Origin: Chrysomallon squamiferum
Taxonomy: Eukaryota; Mollusca; Gastropoda; Neomphalida; Peltospiridae
Assembly (NCBI GenBank): GCA_012295275.1
Contig: CM022672.1
Coordinates: 12,855,495-12,915,494, forward strand
Length of the DNA: 60,000 bases
Reading direction: 5' to 3'
Within the stretch, counting starts at the first letter, position 1. Each line of letters opens with the position of its first letter. The position numbers and the translations under genes are program-made. Shown piece by piece: positions 35,201-46,400 of this stretch. Under the pieces are notes generated by a model. The model was not told where the DNA came from and searched no databases. It was given only the letters and a program-made list of their open reading frames with translations.

Positions 35201-35272
<72 letters not shown>
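35177..35272. repeat. (AAC)n(AAT)n microsatellite
   Basis: About seven AAC units, then about 24 AAT units. Confidence 0.95.
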
Positions 35273-35274
<2 letters not shown>

Positions 35275-35404
35275 GTAATCATCATACTAGCAAGATTTGA
35301 AGTGAGGTAAAATTTCTTAATTATTACAAAAAATCAAAAGAAGCTTTTAAGTGCAAAATAAGTGTGTTCATTTCTAGAATTCTTTCCATAATGAGTCTAC
35401 TAAA

Positions 35405-35418
35405 GTAACCATGGCAAC
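35405..35418. promoter_or_regulatory. RFX X-box-like palindrome
   Basis: GTAACCATGGCAAC fits the X-box consensus. It is the second good match in the window. Confidence 0.4.
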
Positions 35419-36000
35419 GCCATTTATTCTGAAAACCTAGCGTCCATACACAGGTATTTATTAATTACATAAAAAAAAAAACTGTTCTTCTTAGGCGATC
35501 CAGGTATTTTTTTTTTTTTTTTTTTTTTTTTCTAAAGCAGGCCATGTTTCTGGCGATGTTTTTATTGCGTAATTCAGATTTGCTTGATGGAAAACACATT
35601 ATTAGAAAAATAACAGAAATTGTTTTCGTTAGAAGAATCTGTTTTTAATTGCTCATAGTTTAATATAATATAAACAACCCCCTCAGAAAACTGATACAGA
35701 CTGTCAGTTTCAGGATGTAATAGTTTAAAAATAAATAAATAAATAAACAAATAAAGCTATTATTCCTGACTATCTTTTAATTACCTAATTTATTTACATT
35801 TTCTTTAAAAAAAAAAAAAAAAAATTAAAAATTGTTTACGAGCTATGTATGATGTTGGGTACTTATTTATGTTTTGAAGAAAACTGGTAGATACATTTCA
35901 AAGCGTAAAACTGCTGTAACTGGCGTTATAAACGTGACTGTGTTTTCTTATATTATTCAGGTAGATAGGTCGATATTGTGTGTTTTTATGTGCATGAAAG
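35419..36000. other. Non-coding spacer
   Basis: Long T and A runs (35500-35531, 35807-35824) with unique AT-rich sequence between. No supported exon. Confidence 0.55.
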
Positions 36001-36009
36001 TATATAATG

Positions 36010-36084
36010 TAGGCATGTTTGTATGTTTGTGTGTATGTTTGGTGTATGTTTGTGTATGAGTATTTATGTATTTGTGTATGTATG

Positions 36085-36137
<53 letters not shown>

Positions 36138-36310
36138 ATGTATGTGTGTGATGTATCTACGTCCGTACGTATTATGTATGTATTGTGTATATTTGTGTAT
36201 GTATGTATGCTTGTATGCATATGTGTGTCTGAGTGTATGTGTGTATGTTTGCATGTGTGTATGTATGTTGGTGCATATTGGTGCTTATGTTGCATGGATA
36301 TGTATATGTA
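36010..36310. repeat. GTAT/GT low-complexity array
   Basis: Purine-pyrimidine alternating DNA with GTAT units; frames through it read only repeated Tyr, Val, Cys and Met. Confidence 0.93.
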
Positions 36311-36330
36311 TGTGTATCGCAGTTATTAGC

Positions 36331-36393
36331 GTCTGTATTTATATTTACTAAATTTGGAAAGTTTTCGAAATTTATTTTTAATTCCGGAATTAA
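36331..36393 (+). repeat. Dispersed TTTATATTTAC repeat, copy 1, with 16-bp palindrome
   Basis: Matches 36722-36770 at about 80 percent (TGTATTTATATTTACTAAAT..AAATTTA). It ends in a perfect palindrome TTAATTCCGGAATTAA at 36378-36393. Confidence 0.6.
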
Positions 36394-36584
36394 TCCAAAA
36401 CACACAGATACACACACACACATCCGTACGCACGCACGCACACACACACACACACACACACATTATAACATTTGCTTTGTTACACAAACACAATCAACAT
36501 ACCTCTTTCTGTGTGCATATATGTATCATTTTCACTCACGCATGCACGCACATTCACACACACACGCACACATATATATTCCAG

Positions 36585-36721
36585 TCAAAATGTCGTATAT
36601 GAAGACATTTGAGACACGGCTCGAAATTAACGGACATGCGCAACTGGCTAAAATGCTCCGGTCTGCACCCGAAGTGCGTCCGCATAGCTTATATGTCGAG
36701 AGCGATATTACCTACCCGTGA
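36585..36721 (+). other. GC-richer island with a 44-codon frame
   Basis: Between CA and GTAT arrays, ATG 36590 opens a frame encoding MSYMKTFETRLEINGHAQLA and ending ITYP then TGA. Composition is coding-like and unlike its neighbours. A possible acceptor (ATTCCAG) precedes it. Could be a fragment of a mobile element, since copies of a dispersed repeat flank it. Not identified. Confidence 0.35.
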
Positions 36722-36772
36722 TTTGTGTTTATATTTACCAAATTTGCGAAGCATTTAAAATTTAAATGCCAT
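36722..36772 (+). repeat. Dispersed TTTATATTTAC repeat, copy 2
   Basis: Reads TTTGTGTTTATATTTACCAA followed by ATTTGCGAAGC, about 80 percent like copy 1, 390 bases away in the same orientation. Confidence 0.6.
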
Positions 36773-36818
36773 ATCTGTAGCAAAACAAAATAGTGTGTAC
36801 GTGATATGTTTTGTGTGC

Positions 36819-36867
36819 ATGTGTATGTATGTATGTATGTATGTATGTATGTATGTATGTATGTATG

Positions 36868-36898
<31 letters not shown>

Positions 36899-36925
36899 GT
36901 ATGTAAGTATGTATGTATGTATGGA
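36819..36925. repeat. (GTAT)n microsatellite
   Basis: About 25 GTAT units, the purest tetranucleotide array in the window. Confidence 0.97.
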
Positions 36926-36977
36926 TGATGTATGTTTATATGTGCGTGTATATGTAAGTATATGTATACGTATAATG

Positions 36978-37046
<69 letters not shown>

Positions 37047-37048
37047 TG
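36978..37048. repeat. (CA)n(TA)n microsatellite
   Basis: Uninterrupted CA run continuing as a TA run. Confidence 0.96.
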
Positions 37049-38100
37049 TTTTGTATGCATATAGATGCATTAAGCACATATAAATTTATATCAGGATACA
37101 TTCACTATTTCAGACATGTATATGCAAAATGTCTGTCGCGTTCCAGCTGTTTATATGAAATGAATTGATTTTACTTCATACTCTAGCCATCACCGAGTTC
37201 AGTAAATAATATATCCATGGTTACCGATACACAGTAAACATGCACTGTACTGTCAAGAAAAACATAATTGTAAAGTAGATTTTTCTCTAATGGATTGTAA
37301 ACTTTTGTTGGGAAAAATAAAAGAAATAAGCAATTGTTAAAGATAATAAAAAGAAATTGCTGCATTTGCAAAGAAATATTTTATGGACAGTTATTTTGTC
37401 TGTCAAAAGAAAAACAGCAGAGATCATTTTTTATGTTTTTCTTTTATCTTTTTAAAACATTTTTTATTATTATTATATTTTATTTATTTCTTTGTTTATT
37501 GGTAGCAGTTTTAATAGTAGTAGTAGTAGTAGTGGTAGTTATAGTAACTGTAGTTGTAAGATGTACTTACTGTAATAGGAGAAACAATGTTACTAGTACT
37601 ATTATTATCTAACCGTAACAGCTGTAACATTACCTATTTTTCTTTGTTTGATTCTTATTTATCTGTTTGTTTTATTCTATTTTTATTTGCTTACTCTTTA
37701 ACCACGGTGACTTAATAGCGTAATAATTAATGAAATCAATTTAGAAAATAAATTATTCAGGATATTTTTATAGATTTGTTAGCATCTGGAAGTAACCAAA
37801 GACGCACAGACAGCACGAGTCAGTAAATTAGAAACCGAATAAAACTATGCAGGGCAGATCCATAAATCAGAAAAAAGGGGAGCGCCACCATTGTTGTTAT
37901 TAATATACCACGTACGAAGTGAGATTGATTACAAACTAAACAACACCAACAACAACAATAAAGTAATAATATAAAAAATAATAATAATAAAATAAATATA
38001 TAAATAAATAAATAAATAAATAAAGATATACACATATATATACAGAAGTGGGGATGTATTAAATCGCAGTAAACTGAGACTGCTGAAAATAATCTATTCT
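37049..38100. other. Non-coding spacer
   Basis: Unique AT-rich sequence, a TAG array at 37515-37560, AAAT units at 37990-38025. Contains a CCATGGTTACC half-X-box near 37216. No supported exon. Confidence 0.55.
37851..37895 (+). mobile_element. Transposon-end-like motif, copy 2
   Basis: Reads AGGGCAGATCCATAAATCAG then AAAAAAGGGGAGCGCCACCATTG, sharing the A/G-rich core and a GCC..ATTGTTGT continuation with copy 1. Confidence 0.42.
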
Positions 38101-38129
38101 GGCCATTGTGACATTTAAAGCAACAGACG

Positions 38130-38384
38130 TGCAGTGTGATTCAACGAAGAGCAACATCCTGTATCTGCACGCATCTCCCCTTTCCCCGCGTCACACTTTC
38201 CCCCCTCGTCTTCACATGACGCTCTTGTAACTGCCGCTGACGTCGACGTGTTTGCCAATGTCGCAGAATGAACTCTCTCTCTCTCTCCGAACAGACGACG
38301 TTTTCATTACGATATTGATCGATTTAAAAACAATTCTTTTATTTCCGTAGGTAAACACAGAAGATGTGGATACGAGACGATTAG
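38130..38384 (+). promoter_or_regulatory. Candidate CpG-rich promoter with a small spliced exon
   Basis: CpG-containing unique sequence with TGACGTCGACGTG at 38239-38251 is followed by TTTATTTCCGTAG and a 34-base segment (38351-38384) ending in the strong donor TTAG|GTGAGT. If real it is an untranslated exon on the plus strand, plausibly upstream of the AJM1-like gene. Confidence 0.35.
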
Positions 38385-39360
38385 GTGAGTAAAGATTTTC
38401 TGTTATTTTTAACTCTTCCCGTAAAAAAAAAGTAATATTATTTTTTTTTAAAAAAATTTATATACATATAAAACGGTGGTTTGTGATTCTATTTTTTTTT
38501 TGTTGTTGTTTTGTATATTGTATTCATCTTTATTGTTCTTGGTTATATCACACAGTGACCGGCCTTTCATGTTACGACCTCATATTTAATGTTCAGGTGA
38601 AACGGCGTGGATTCACCTGGGCCATAATGTACTTAATTTGTTGTTTACCTTTCTGCTACATAGTCGTATAAACTATATACAATACATACATATGTACACA
38701 TATTTATTTATTTATTGTTTGCATTTCTGTTGTTCATTCAGTTTATTTATTTATTTATTTACACACACATATACACATGTACACACATATTTGTTTATGT
38801 AGATATTGTGTGTATATGTGAGTCCTAGATAAACAGATGGATAGACACACAGACATACAAATATATAATAACACTCACATACTTACCTACATACATTATA
38901 ATAATGATGATTATATAGATACATATACATACATACATACATACATATATATTTATATATATGTGCAATCACGCACAGAAGCACGTACAGACTCACAAAC
39001 ATACTTATATACCTTGTTGAAAACGTATTAACATATTACATGTACTGTTTAGTTTGACTGACAGACAGTTGTAGAGATAATCAAACTGACTGAGATACAC
39101 AAAGGCACACAAACTTTATACATCTAGATAATTCTATAAATATACAAAGAAATGCTGAATAGAGATAGAGAAAGATATAGATAAATACACAGACAGACAC
39201 ACATATACAGGCATATTTAGTTAGATAGATTGACATACAGAGACATAGGTTGTCTGTCAATCATCCGGTTATTTAGTTTCTCTGTATGTGACTGTGTTTG
39301 TTTATATATACGTGGTTTGAGTTAGAATGACGATGTGTTTGCAAGTGCCAGTTCATTAGT
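38385..39360. other. Non-coding spacer, ATAC-flavoured
   Basis: Short TTTA, CATA and ACAG-type low-complexity stretches; no exon supported. Confidence 0.6.
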
Positions 39361-39366
39361 CTTTAT

Positions 39367-39618
<252 letters not shown>

Positions 39619-39884
39619 AATGTGTTGGTATCAGAATAACGCTGTGTTTATAAGTGCACATACATCTTTACATAGGCCTGTGGCTCGTTTGTGCAGGTGT
39701 AGATGTTGTTTATCATTTGAGACATATCATCACACAGAGAAAGTCCTGTCTGTTTACCATTCTTTCAGTTCTCTACATTCGTGTGTGTTCTAGTGCAATA
39801 ATATTGTACTTCGTCATCTGCGTTTTACATTGTTTACATACTATCAAAATGATACAGCAAAACGTATTAGCTAGTAAATTATGT

Positions 39885-40340
39885 ATGTATATATATATAT
39901 GATGATGTATATACACATAAACACATATATACATACATACATACAACTACATACAGATACATATATACATACATACACACACATATACACATACACACAT
40001 ACCTACACATCCAAACTTATATATAAGTCTGTGTGTATGTGTATGTGTGAATGTGTATGTGTGAATGTGTATGTGTGAATGTATATGTGTGAATGTATAT
40101 GTGTTTATGTGTGAATGTATATGTGTGTATGCAAGCTTTTATATAAGTTTGGATGTGTAGGTATATTTGTACATATATAGGTGTGTGTGTATGTGCATAT
40201 GTGTGCATATGTGTATATGTGTATGTATGTATGTATGTATGTACGTATGTATCTGTATGTATCTGTATGTATGTATATATGTGATTATACGTATTTGCAT
40301 GTGTGTGTGTGTGTATGTGTGTGTGTATAGGCAGGTAGGT
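39885..40340. repeat. Low-complexity array containing a long inverted repeat
   Basis: Bases 39990-40026 (CATACCTACACATCC then AAACTTATATATAAG) pair with 40139-40166 (TATATAAGTTTGGATGTGTAGG). The loop holds GTGTATGTGTGAATGT units repeated about six times. Outer CA- and GT-rich flanks extend the pairing. Confidence 0.75.
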
Positions 40341-40529
40341 GGTATAATATTTATTCAGCAGTATAAGACAGAATGACACTGACAGAATAACAAGTTCATG
40401 AAAAGGTCATCACCTCCTGCGTGTGCTTGCTTGACGAATTCAATTACCAGGCGGTTTAAAACAGAATTCTTCACCGCGTTAATTTTATTAAATTTATTAT
40501 TTATTTAATGTTGTAAAAATGAGTGTCAT

Positions 40530-40620
40530 TTAATAATATTATTAATAATAATAATAATGATGATGATAATAATTATGATGATGATGATGATAATAATGAT
40601 GATGATGATGATGATGATAA
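40530..40620. repeat. (ATA)(ATG)n microsatellite
   Basis: Mixed AATA and GATGAT units next to the SINE-like relic. Confidence 0.92.
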
Positions 40621-40720
40621 TAATAACTGTGGGGCAAAGCTGGAATGGGAAATAAGCAGTCTGGAGAGCAATGAATATTAGACCTACAATCCGTAATGGC
40701 ACAGATCGATTTATAGCAAC
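40620..40720 (-). mobile_element. SINE-like relic, second copy
   Basis: On the minus strand it shares GATTGTAGGTCTAATATTC-like and GCTCTCCAGACTGCTTATTT blocks with 15270-15390. It ends at an ATG/ATA trinucleotide array at 40530-40620. Confidence 0.5.
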
Positions 40721-40759
40721 AACAACAATAACTAACAACCTGTAGTAACCGAGTAGAGA

Positions 40760-41755
40760 AAGCAATAAAAATTTAACTTCTTTTTAGTTGAAGAGAATTC
40801 AAATTCAGAGAATCACAGAATAATGTCAAATTTTTCTCTCTATCTTTCTTTTTTCTCAATCTTTCCCTTCTCACTTTCGTTCTTTTTTTCTCTCTGTCTG
40901 TCTATCATTTCTCTCAAAACAGCGTGGAGTATCCTGTAATCTAACTGCGCGTGATAGAGTCTTGTAAACTTGCGCGAACTGACCTCCAGCGGAAACGTAG
41001 GATGACAAAAGAATTTCCAGATGAAATAATCATTTGTCAACTATCGATTCACTGTTATCGAAGGAAGCAATACAGATAAAGCGAATTACTTGCAAGAAGC
41101 AGCTCGTGTTAGCATTACTGATTAACGGATTAACGCTGACGCAGAAACTGTATTAGAAAATGAAAGGTATTTTTTATATATATACATTGTGTAAATAAAT
41201 AATTACTGGAGGGCAGAGTAACGGTAATAATGTAACATAATATGAAATAACGCAGATATAATATTACACGATAACGTAATATCACAATTTTGTCATGGGC
41301 GGATCCAGAATTTCAAAAAGGGAGGGGTTACTATCAGTGTCAGGGATTAACTTTCAGAATGAATTGAATTTCCTTATCAATAAAAGTCAATATATATATA
41401 TATATATATAGTAAAAGTATGAAAACCTGGTCAAGTATACATGAACATTCCAGATTCATATTTATGCTAATGACGTCATATGATACGTCTAATATATCAC
41501 GTCTTGATTTGATGGGGCGTAGCGTAACATATAACGTGGAAACGTCCAACATTATCATTTAATTGTTATTATCGGATTTATAAATAAATATATTTATTTT
41601 ATTAAAGGGAGTGAAGTACGACAAACCTCTGTCTAACAATGACAAGAACTAATTTGACATTATGACGTATTTCCATAGTATGACACGAAATGTTATTACG
41701 ACATCAATGAATAAGGTCACATGATATTTTACGAAACAGAATATGACATGACATA

Positions 41756-41788
<33 letters not shown>

Positions 41789-42100
41789 TATACATATATA
41801 TTTATATTATCTTTATTTATTTATTTATGTATTTATTTTATTTTATTTTATTATAATAATTTGTTTTCGTTGTTCTTTTTATGCCATTGCATCCAGTTGA
41901 CTTTATTAAATATCAATATTGCAAATAGTTTATGTTTAATTGATTTTGTGTTTGTGTTAAATTCATTGTACGGTATTGTTAATAACAGTTGAAAGATTTT
42001 CCAAACCTGTCCACACATGGATACACATACATTTATCCATGAATGCATGCATTTATACATACAAAACACACACACACACATAAGGAAAATCATAATAAAT

Positions 42101-42150
<50 letters not shown>

Positions 42151-42638
42151 TAAATAATTTTCATTTGTACTGCTGTTAATATTGAGTAGACAAAATATCG
42201 TTAAATATCGTTCACTATTTCTATAATCTAATTTTTAAATATCCAATATTACTATAAAATTATATTTTGATCTACTTTAAAAATCGTAATATACTTCGTT
42301 CGTAATGTATATCATTCAAAAATATGTTCACAATGCAAACCTTTTAATCGATCAGAATGTTTTTTAGGTTAGAATTTTATTCACTTATATATTTATGATG
42401 TAATACTTATGTTTGCAATTATTAGTACATAAAAAACATTTATTTGATTTGATTTGATTTGATTTTATTAACATAATTACTACAACAGTATCTACAGCTA
42501 CTACTTTAACTTATTATTTATATATTATTTCTGTGGTGTATGCATATGCACTGTAATTAATTTATTTTTAAATGCTAATATTATATGTATTTTGATATGT
42601 ATATAACTATTATTTTTATATGCATTTGTAATGTATCT

Positions 42639-42640
<2 letters not shown>
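40760..42640. other. Non-coding spacer
   Basis: A small GC-richer stretch at 40915-41010, TA arrays at 41390-41410 and 41757-41800, TTA array at 42100-42150, TTTGA units at 42440-42470, and a CRE core ATGACGTCAT at 41470-41479. No supported exon. Confidence 0.6.
41296..41330 (+). mobile_element. Transposon-end-like motif, copy 3
   Basis: Reads GGGCGGATCCAGAATTTC then AAAAAGGGAGGGG, the form commonly seen at the ends of non-autonomous DNA elements in invertebrate genomes. Confidence 0.42.

Positions 42641-42704
<64 letters not shown>
42641..42704. repeat. (TC)n microsatellite
   Basis: About 31 TC units, 0.7 kb upstream of the AJM1-like start codon. Confidence 0.97.
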
Positions 42705-42707
<3 letters not shown>

Positions 42708-43099
42708 GTTTCTGATTACCACTCCTTCCCCAACTTCCAAACCGAATGACTCCAGTGTCAGGTCAAACAAGTGAAGTAATATTTAATTAATTGTCTTCAG
42801 TATACAAGAGAACGTGGCAAGTCTAGGTGTATCGCAACAGGAAAATCAATACTAACCGTTTCACGTGTTTATGCGTAAATCAATGTACTCAACGGCTGCT
42901 AGCATTCAGTTTCAGCAACTCGTCAAAAATCGACATGGTTCCGCTTGACATATATATATATATATTTTTTTTTTTATCTTCCAAAAATATTATTAAAAAT
43001 GAAATACATCGGACTGGTGTTTTGGACAGTAACATTGACACGTGTTCACCCAGTAGTTTAATCGAGTTGTTATCGTTTGCTAAGTATGCCACAGGTATT

Positions 43100-43412
43100 C
43101 GTGGCCCGCCCCTGTTTTAATCACGTGACAGTTCGTCACAGGCCGATTGGCCAACGTTTCGGGACAGAGGAATGCGACAATCAATTTCCATTCACACCTG
43201 GACTCGTTGGATATTTTCGTAGCAGTCGTCGCAAAACTGACCAGTGCAGGTCGTCGTGTGTTTTCGTGTATGTGAAAAATGTGGTTCTCTTCATGACAGG
43301 GAATGGCTCAGTTATATATGGCTGTGATCTGTGTGTGTGCGTGTGTGTGACTTGCTTTTCGTGGTGAACACCTTTGTGTCTTTCTAAACCTGGGATTTAC
43401 TTACTCGGCGCG
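43100..43412 (+). promoter_or_regulatory. Probable promoter and 5'UTR of the AJM1-like gene
   Basis: GC content rises abruptly. A GC box CCCGCCCC (43105-43112), an E-box TCACGTGAC around CACGTG 43122-43127 and an inverted CCAAT core ATTGG (43146-43150) lie within 50 bases. A TATA-like TATATAT at 43313-43319 would place initiation near 43345. Alternatively splice acceptors near 43225 or 43249 could receive an upstream untranslated exon. Confidence 0.5.
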
Positions 43413-46400
43413 ATGGACGACTGGGTGACGAATGCCGGATCATCGGCCTCGGCCGCCGATGGGGCGTTTGAACGCTTCCTGACGGCTGCCATTGCCGCTA
43501 TTATAACGATAATGTTTTCGTGGAGGCTTCTAGCTCAGGAAGACGATCGCGCCATTGAATCGATGGGCGCGGTGGGTGGGGCCGCGCCTACCGTTGGAGG
43601 GAAACCCGTCCCGCCGGTGGTTATCAAGAAAGCAATCACCATGGCTAAAGCTGCGGGATATTCGGAAGAAAACCATCATTTAGAAACAGTTGTTTTAGCA
43701 GAAACGAAGGGAGGTAAACCCGAAACGGACGACTCGTCTTTCACCTGTGCAGGTAACAGTAAACCGTATGACCCAGTTAACGAAGAACTGATTACCTGTT
43801 GGGAAGAAGGCCAAATAAACAACGACCTTCAGTGCGCGGACCCGCTGTCGTCTGCTGGGGGCGACTCTGAAATGGGAGAAAGAAGTACGTGTCAGAGTGA
43901 GTACAGAACTATTTTAGATGATAACAATTACCGCCCCTTTGATCCGACGATTCCCGAATTTGACGATAATATCGAACCGAGAGAGCTCGACTCCGACGAG
44001 GAAATGTTCTGCTGCATGATGCTGGAAACCATCATGGAGGAAGACTCCGACGAGATTCATAGTTCCAGCAGTGACGCCGACACTCGCGAACGATCCGACT
44101 GGAACTGCATTGAAATAATAAACCCCGGAGAAAGTTACGACTCCCCCGTGGACTACAACGAAGGCTCCTCCGTCGACGATGATTCCATGTATACAAATAT
44201 TAGCACGGAGGGTGACGACAAACACGACGAAAGCAGCGCGCGAGCAGACGATGTTTGCGAGGCGCACACAAATGACATGCAGTTGCCGGATGATGAAGCG
44301 GATGACAGTAATTCTGAAGGCAGTGACGAGTCGGTGATAACAGTGGTTACGAGACAGTCGTCGGATGATAATGAAAGTCCCACACGCACTAATGTCACCT
44401 TCCAGCAATTTCCTGGTTCCCAGCAAAGGTTACCAGAGCACTCTAACACGGAAAACGATTACACTGATATTAATCAAAAGGCAGGGGTAAAATCCGACGA
44501 TGTAAATAACACTGTAACAGTCACGCACGAAAACAGTCCTAAAGCAGACGTTTATTTAGATGAAATAAACGATAACAGTGCTGACAGTTCGTCTGGGCAG
44601 GTACCAGATGCGTTGTCAGATAATTTAGAATTGTTTAAAGATAACACGACTTCGTCAGAGAAAACAGAAAATGAGATTAAAGCTTTGTCTGATGATTCGA
44701 ATCAGGGAGTAATTAATTGGCGGCACGATGAGAATAAAAATTTAGACTTTGTAGCAAATAGGGACGTAATGAGGTCGCCTGATATGAAAAACAATAACGC
44801 AGGGTATGTGGAAAGAACAGAAGAAACCATCCATATTGAAGTGGATAGGAAGAATATCAAAGACGGTTCTGATTCTGGGAGAAAGTCAGACAGCAAAGCT
44901 GATTCCACACCAGAGAAGACCGAGTCTAGTGATGTCAGATATTTCGACGCTAAGAAGTCGTCTGCGGTTGAGAAAAGCCCTCTTGGATTTATACTGTCTA
45001 GATATGAATCTGAAATCAGCAAGTATGAGGAAAACTTTTATATAACAGATAAAAACACTTCCTATCGTGAAACTAAAAATGTATCTACCAAGAAAGTTTT
45101 TATTCATGACAGTGGTGGTATTGAAACTGCAGAGGAAAAAAATGTGGATGCTGAAAATAATATCCAAAATACCAATTCCCCTAAACTGTATTTTGAAATT
45201 CCTGTTCAAACAGAACAGGTTAAAGACGACAACGTTGAACATCCAGACAACAACGTTGAACGTGCAGACAACAACGTTGAACACCCAGACGACAACGTTG
45301 AACATGCAGACGACAACACTAATGACGATAATGAACAGCGTGATGACGACACGAAAAACGTCTGCAACGATACTGAAGATGAGAGCACCGTGGACATTTT
45401 AAACCAGAGCATGGACGAAGAAGATGACGAAGACGTTTGGACAGTTACGGAAACTGTCGAAGTCGTCAATGTTCTAAGAGATGCTAAGGGTAACGTCTTC
45501 TTCCCAAATGTTGTAACTCCTGTTCCAGCAACCCAGGACCGCCCTGTTCCAAAGAAACGCACTGTCTTTAGCGAAACTGAATCGCCTGGCGATACTCCCG
45601 AAACAGCTGCTTCTAAACCGGCTGAAACGCTGTCGCCCAGTGAAGAAAATGATGCGTTTGAGCCTCTGATTGACTCCGAGCACGCGGAACGAGAAGGTGC
45701 TACAGGAAGTATCACCATCGAGGGCGACGTCATCCTCTCTGGTTCCTTTCTGAGTCAGAAACCAGGACGTAAGATTTTCTTTGACGAATTCAGTGATCCG
45801 CATGAAAACAAAATGTCTTCCTTCGACGAAGTATTCCAGTTTGACAGCTCGCCAAGGATTTTCAAACTTTCAACTGGAGCATCTATTTCCTTGCCCTCTT
45901 TGCTACACGATGACTTGTCCAAAAGATGTAACCGACCGTTGTCTGAATCGTCACCGAAACAAGCCAGCTGCGATGTCTTTGAAGGACCCATTATTGATAT
46001 TACAGAAGATCCTAATTTTTACAACACAATTCAAAGTCTGCGTTGTTCCGTGTCAAGCGCTAATGAAAATAAAGAAGAAAACACAGCAGAAGAAACTGTG
46101 AAATCAGTGGAAGTACAGCTAATACCAGAATCACCAAAAGTGCAGCCTCCGTTTGCTCTTTCAGATACTCCAGTCTTTGGTAGATCGCCGCGTCTGACAA
46201 CGCCCCCGATCATTTCAAGTTCACCTGTTGTCAAACCGCCAGAAATTCCAACTTCGCCTGCTGTGAAACCACCAGTTATTCGTAGCTCGCCTGATGTCAA
46301 ATCACCAGTTATAACAACATCTCCTTTTGTTAAACCGCCACTTATTCCAACTTCGCCTGATGTCAAATCACCAGTTATAACAACATCTCCTTTTGTTAAA

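Noticed and set aside
35898-37101. Many overlapping frames of 80-160 codons
   Set aside because: Translation of GTAT/CA/TA arrays in several phases; only the 44-codon GC-richer tail near 36590 merits attention.
43914-45803. Other antisense and alternate frames of 80-175 codons over the giant exon
   Set aside because: They are shadows of the well-supported sense frame, favoured by its GC content and repeats.
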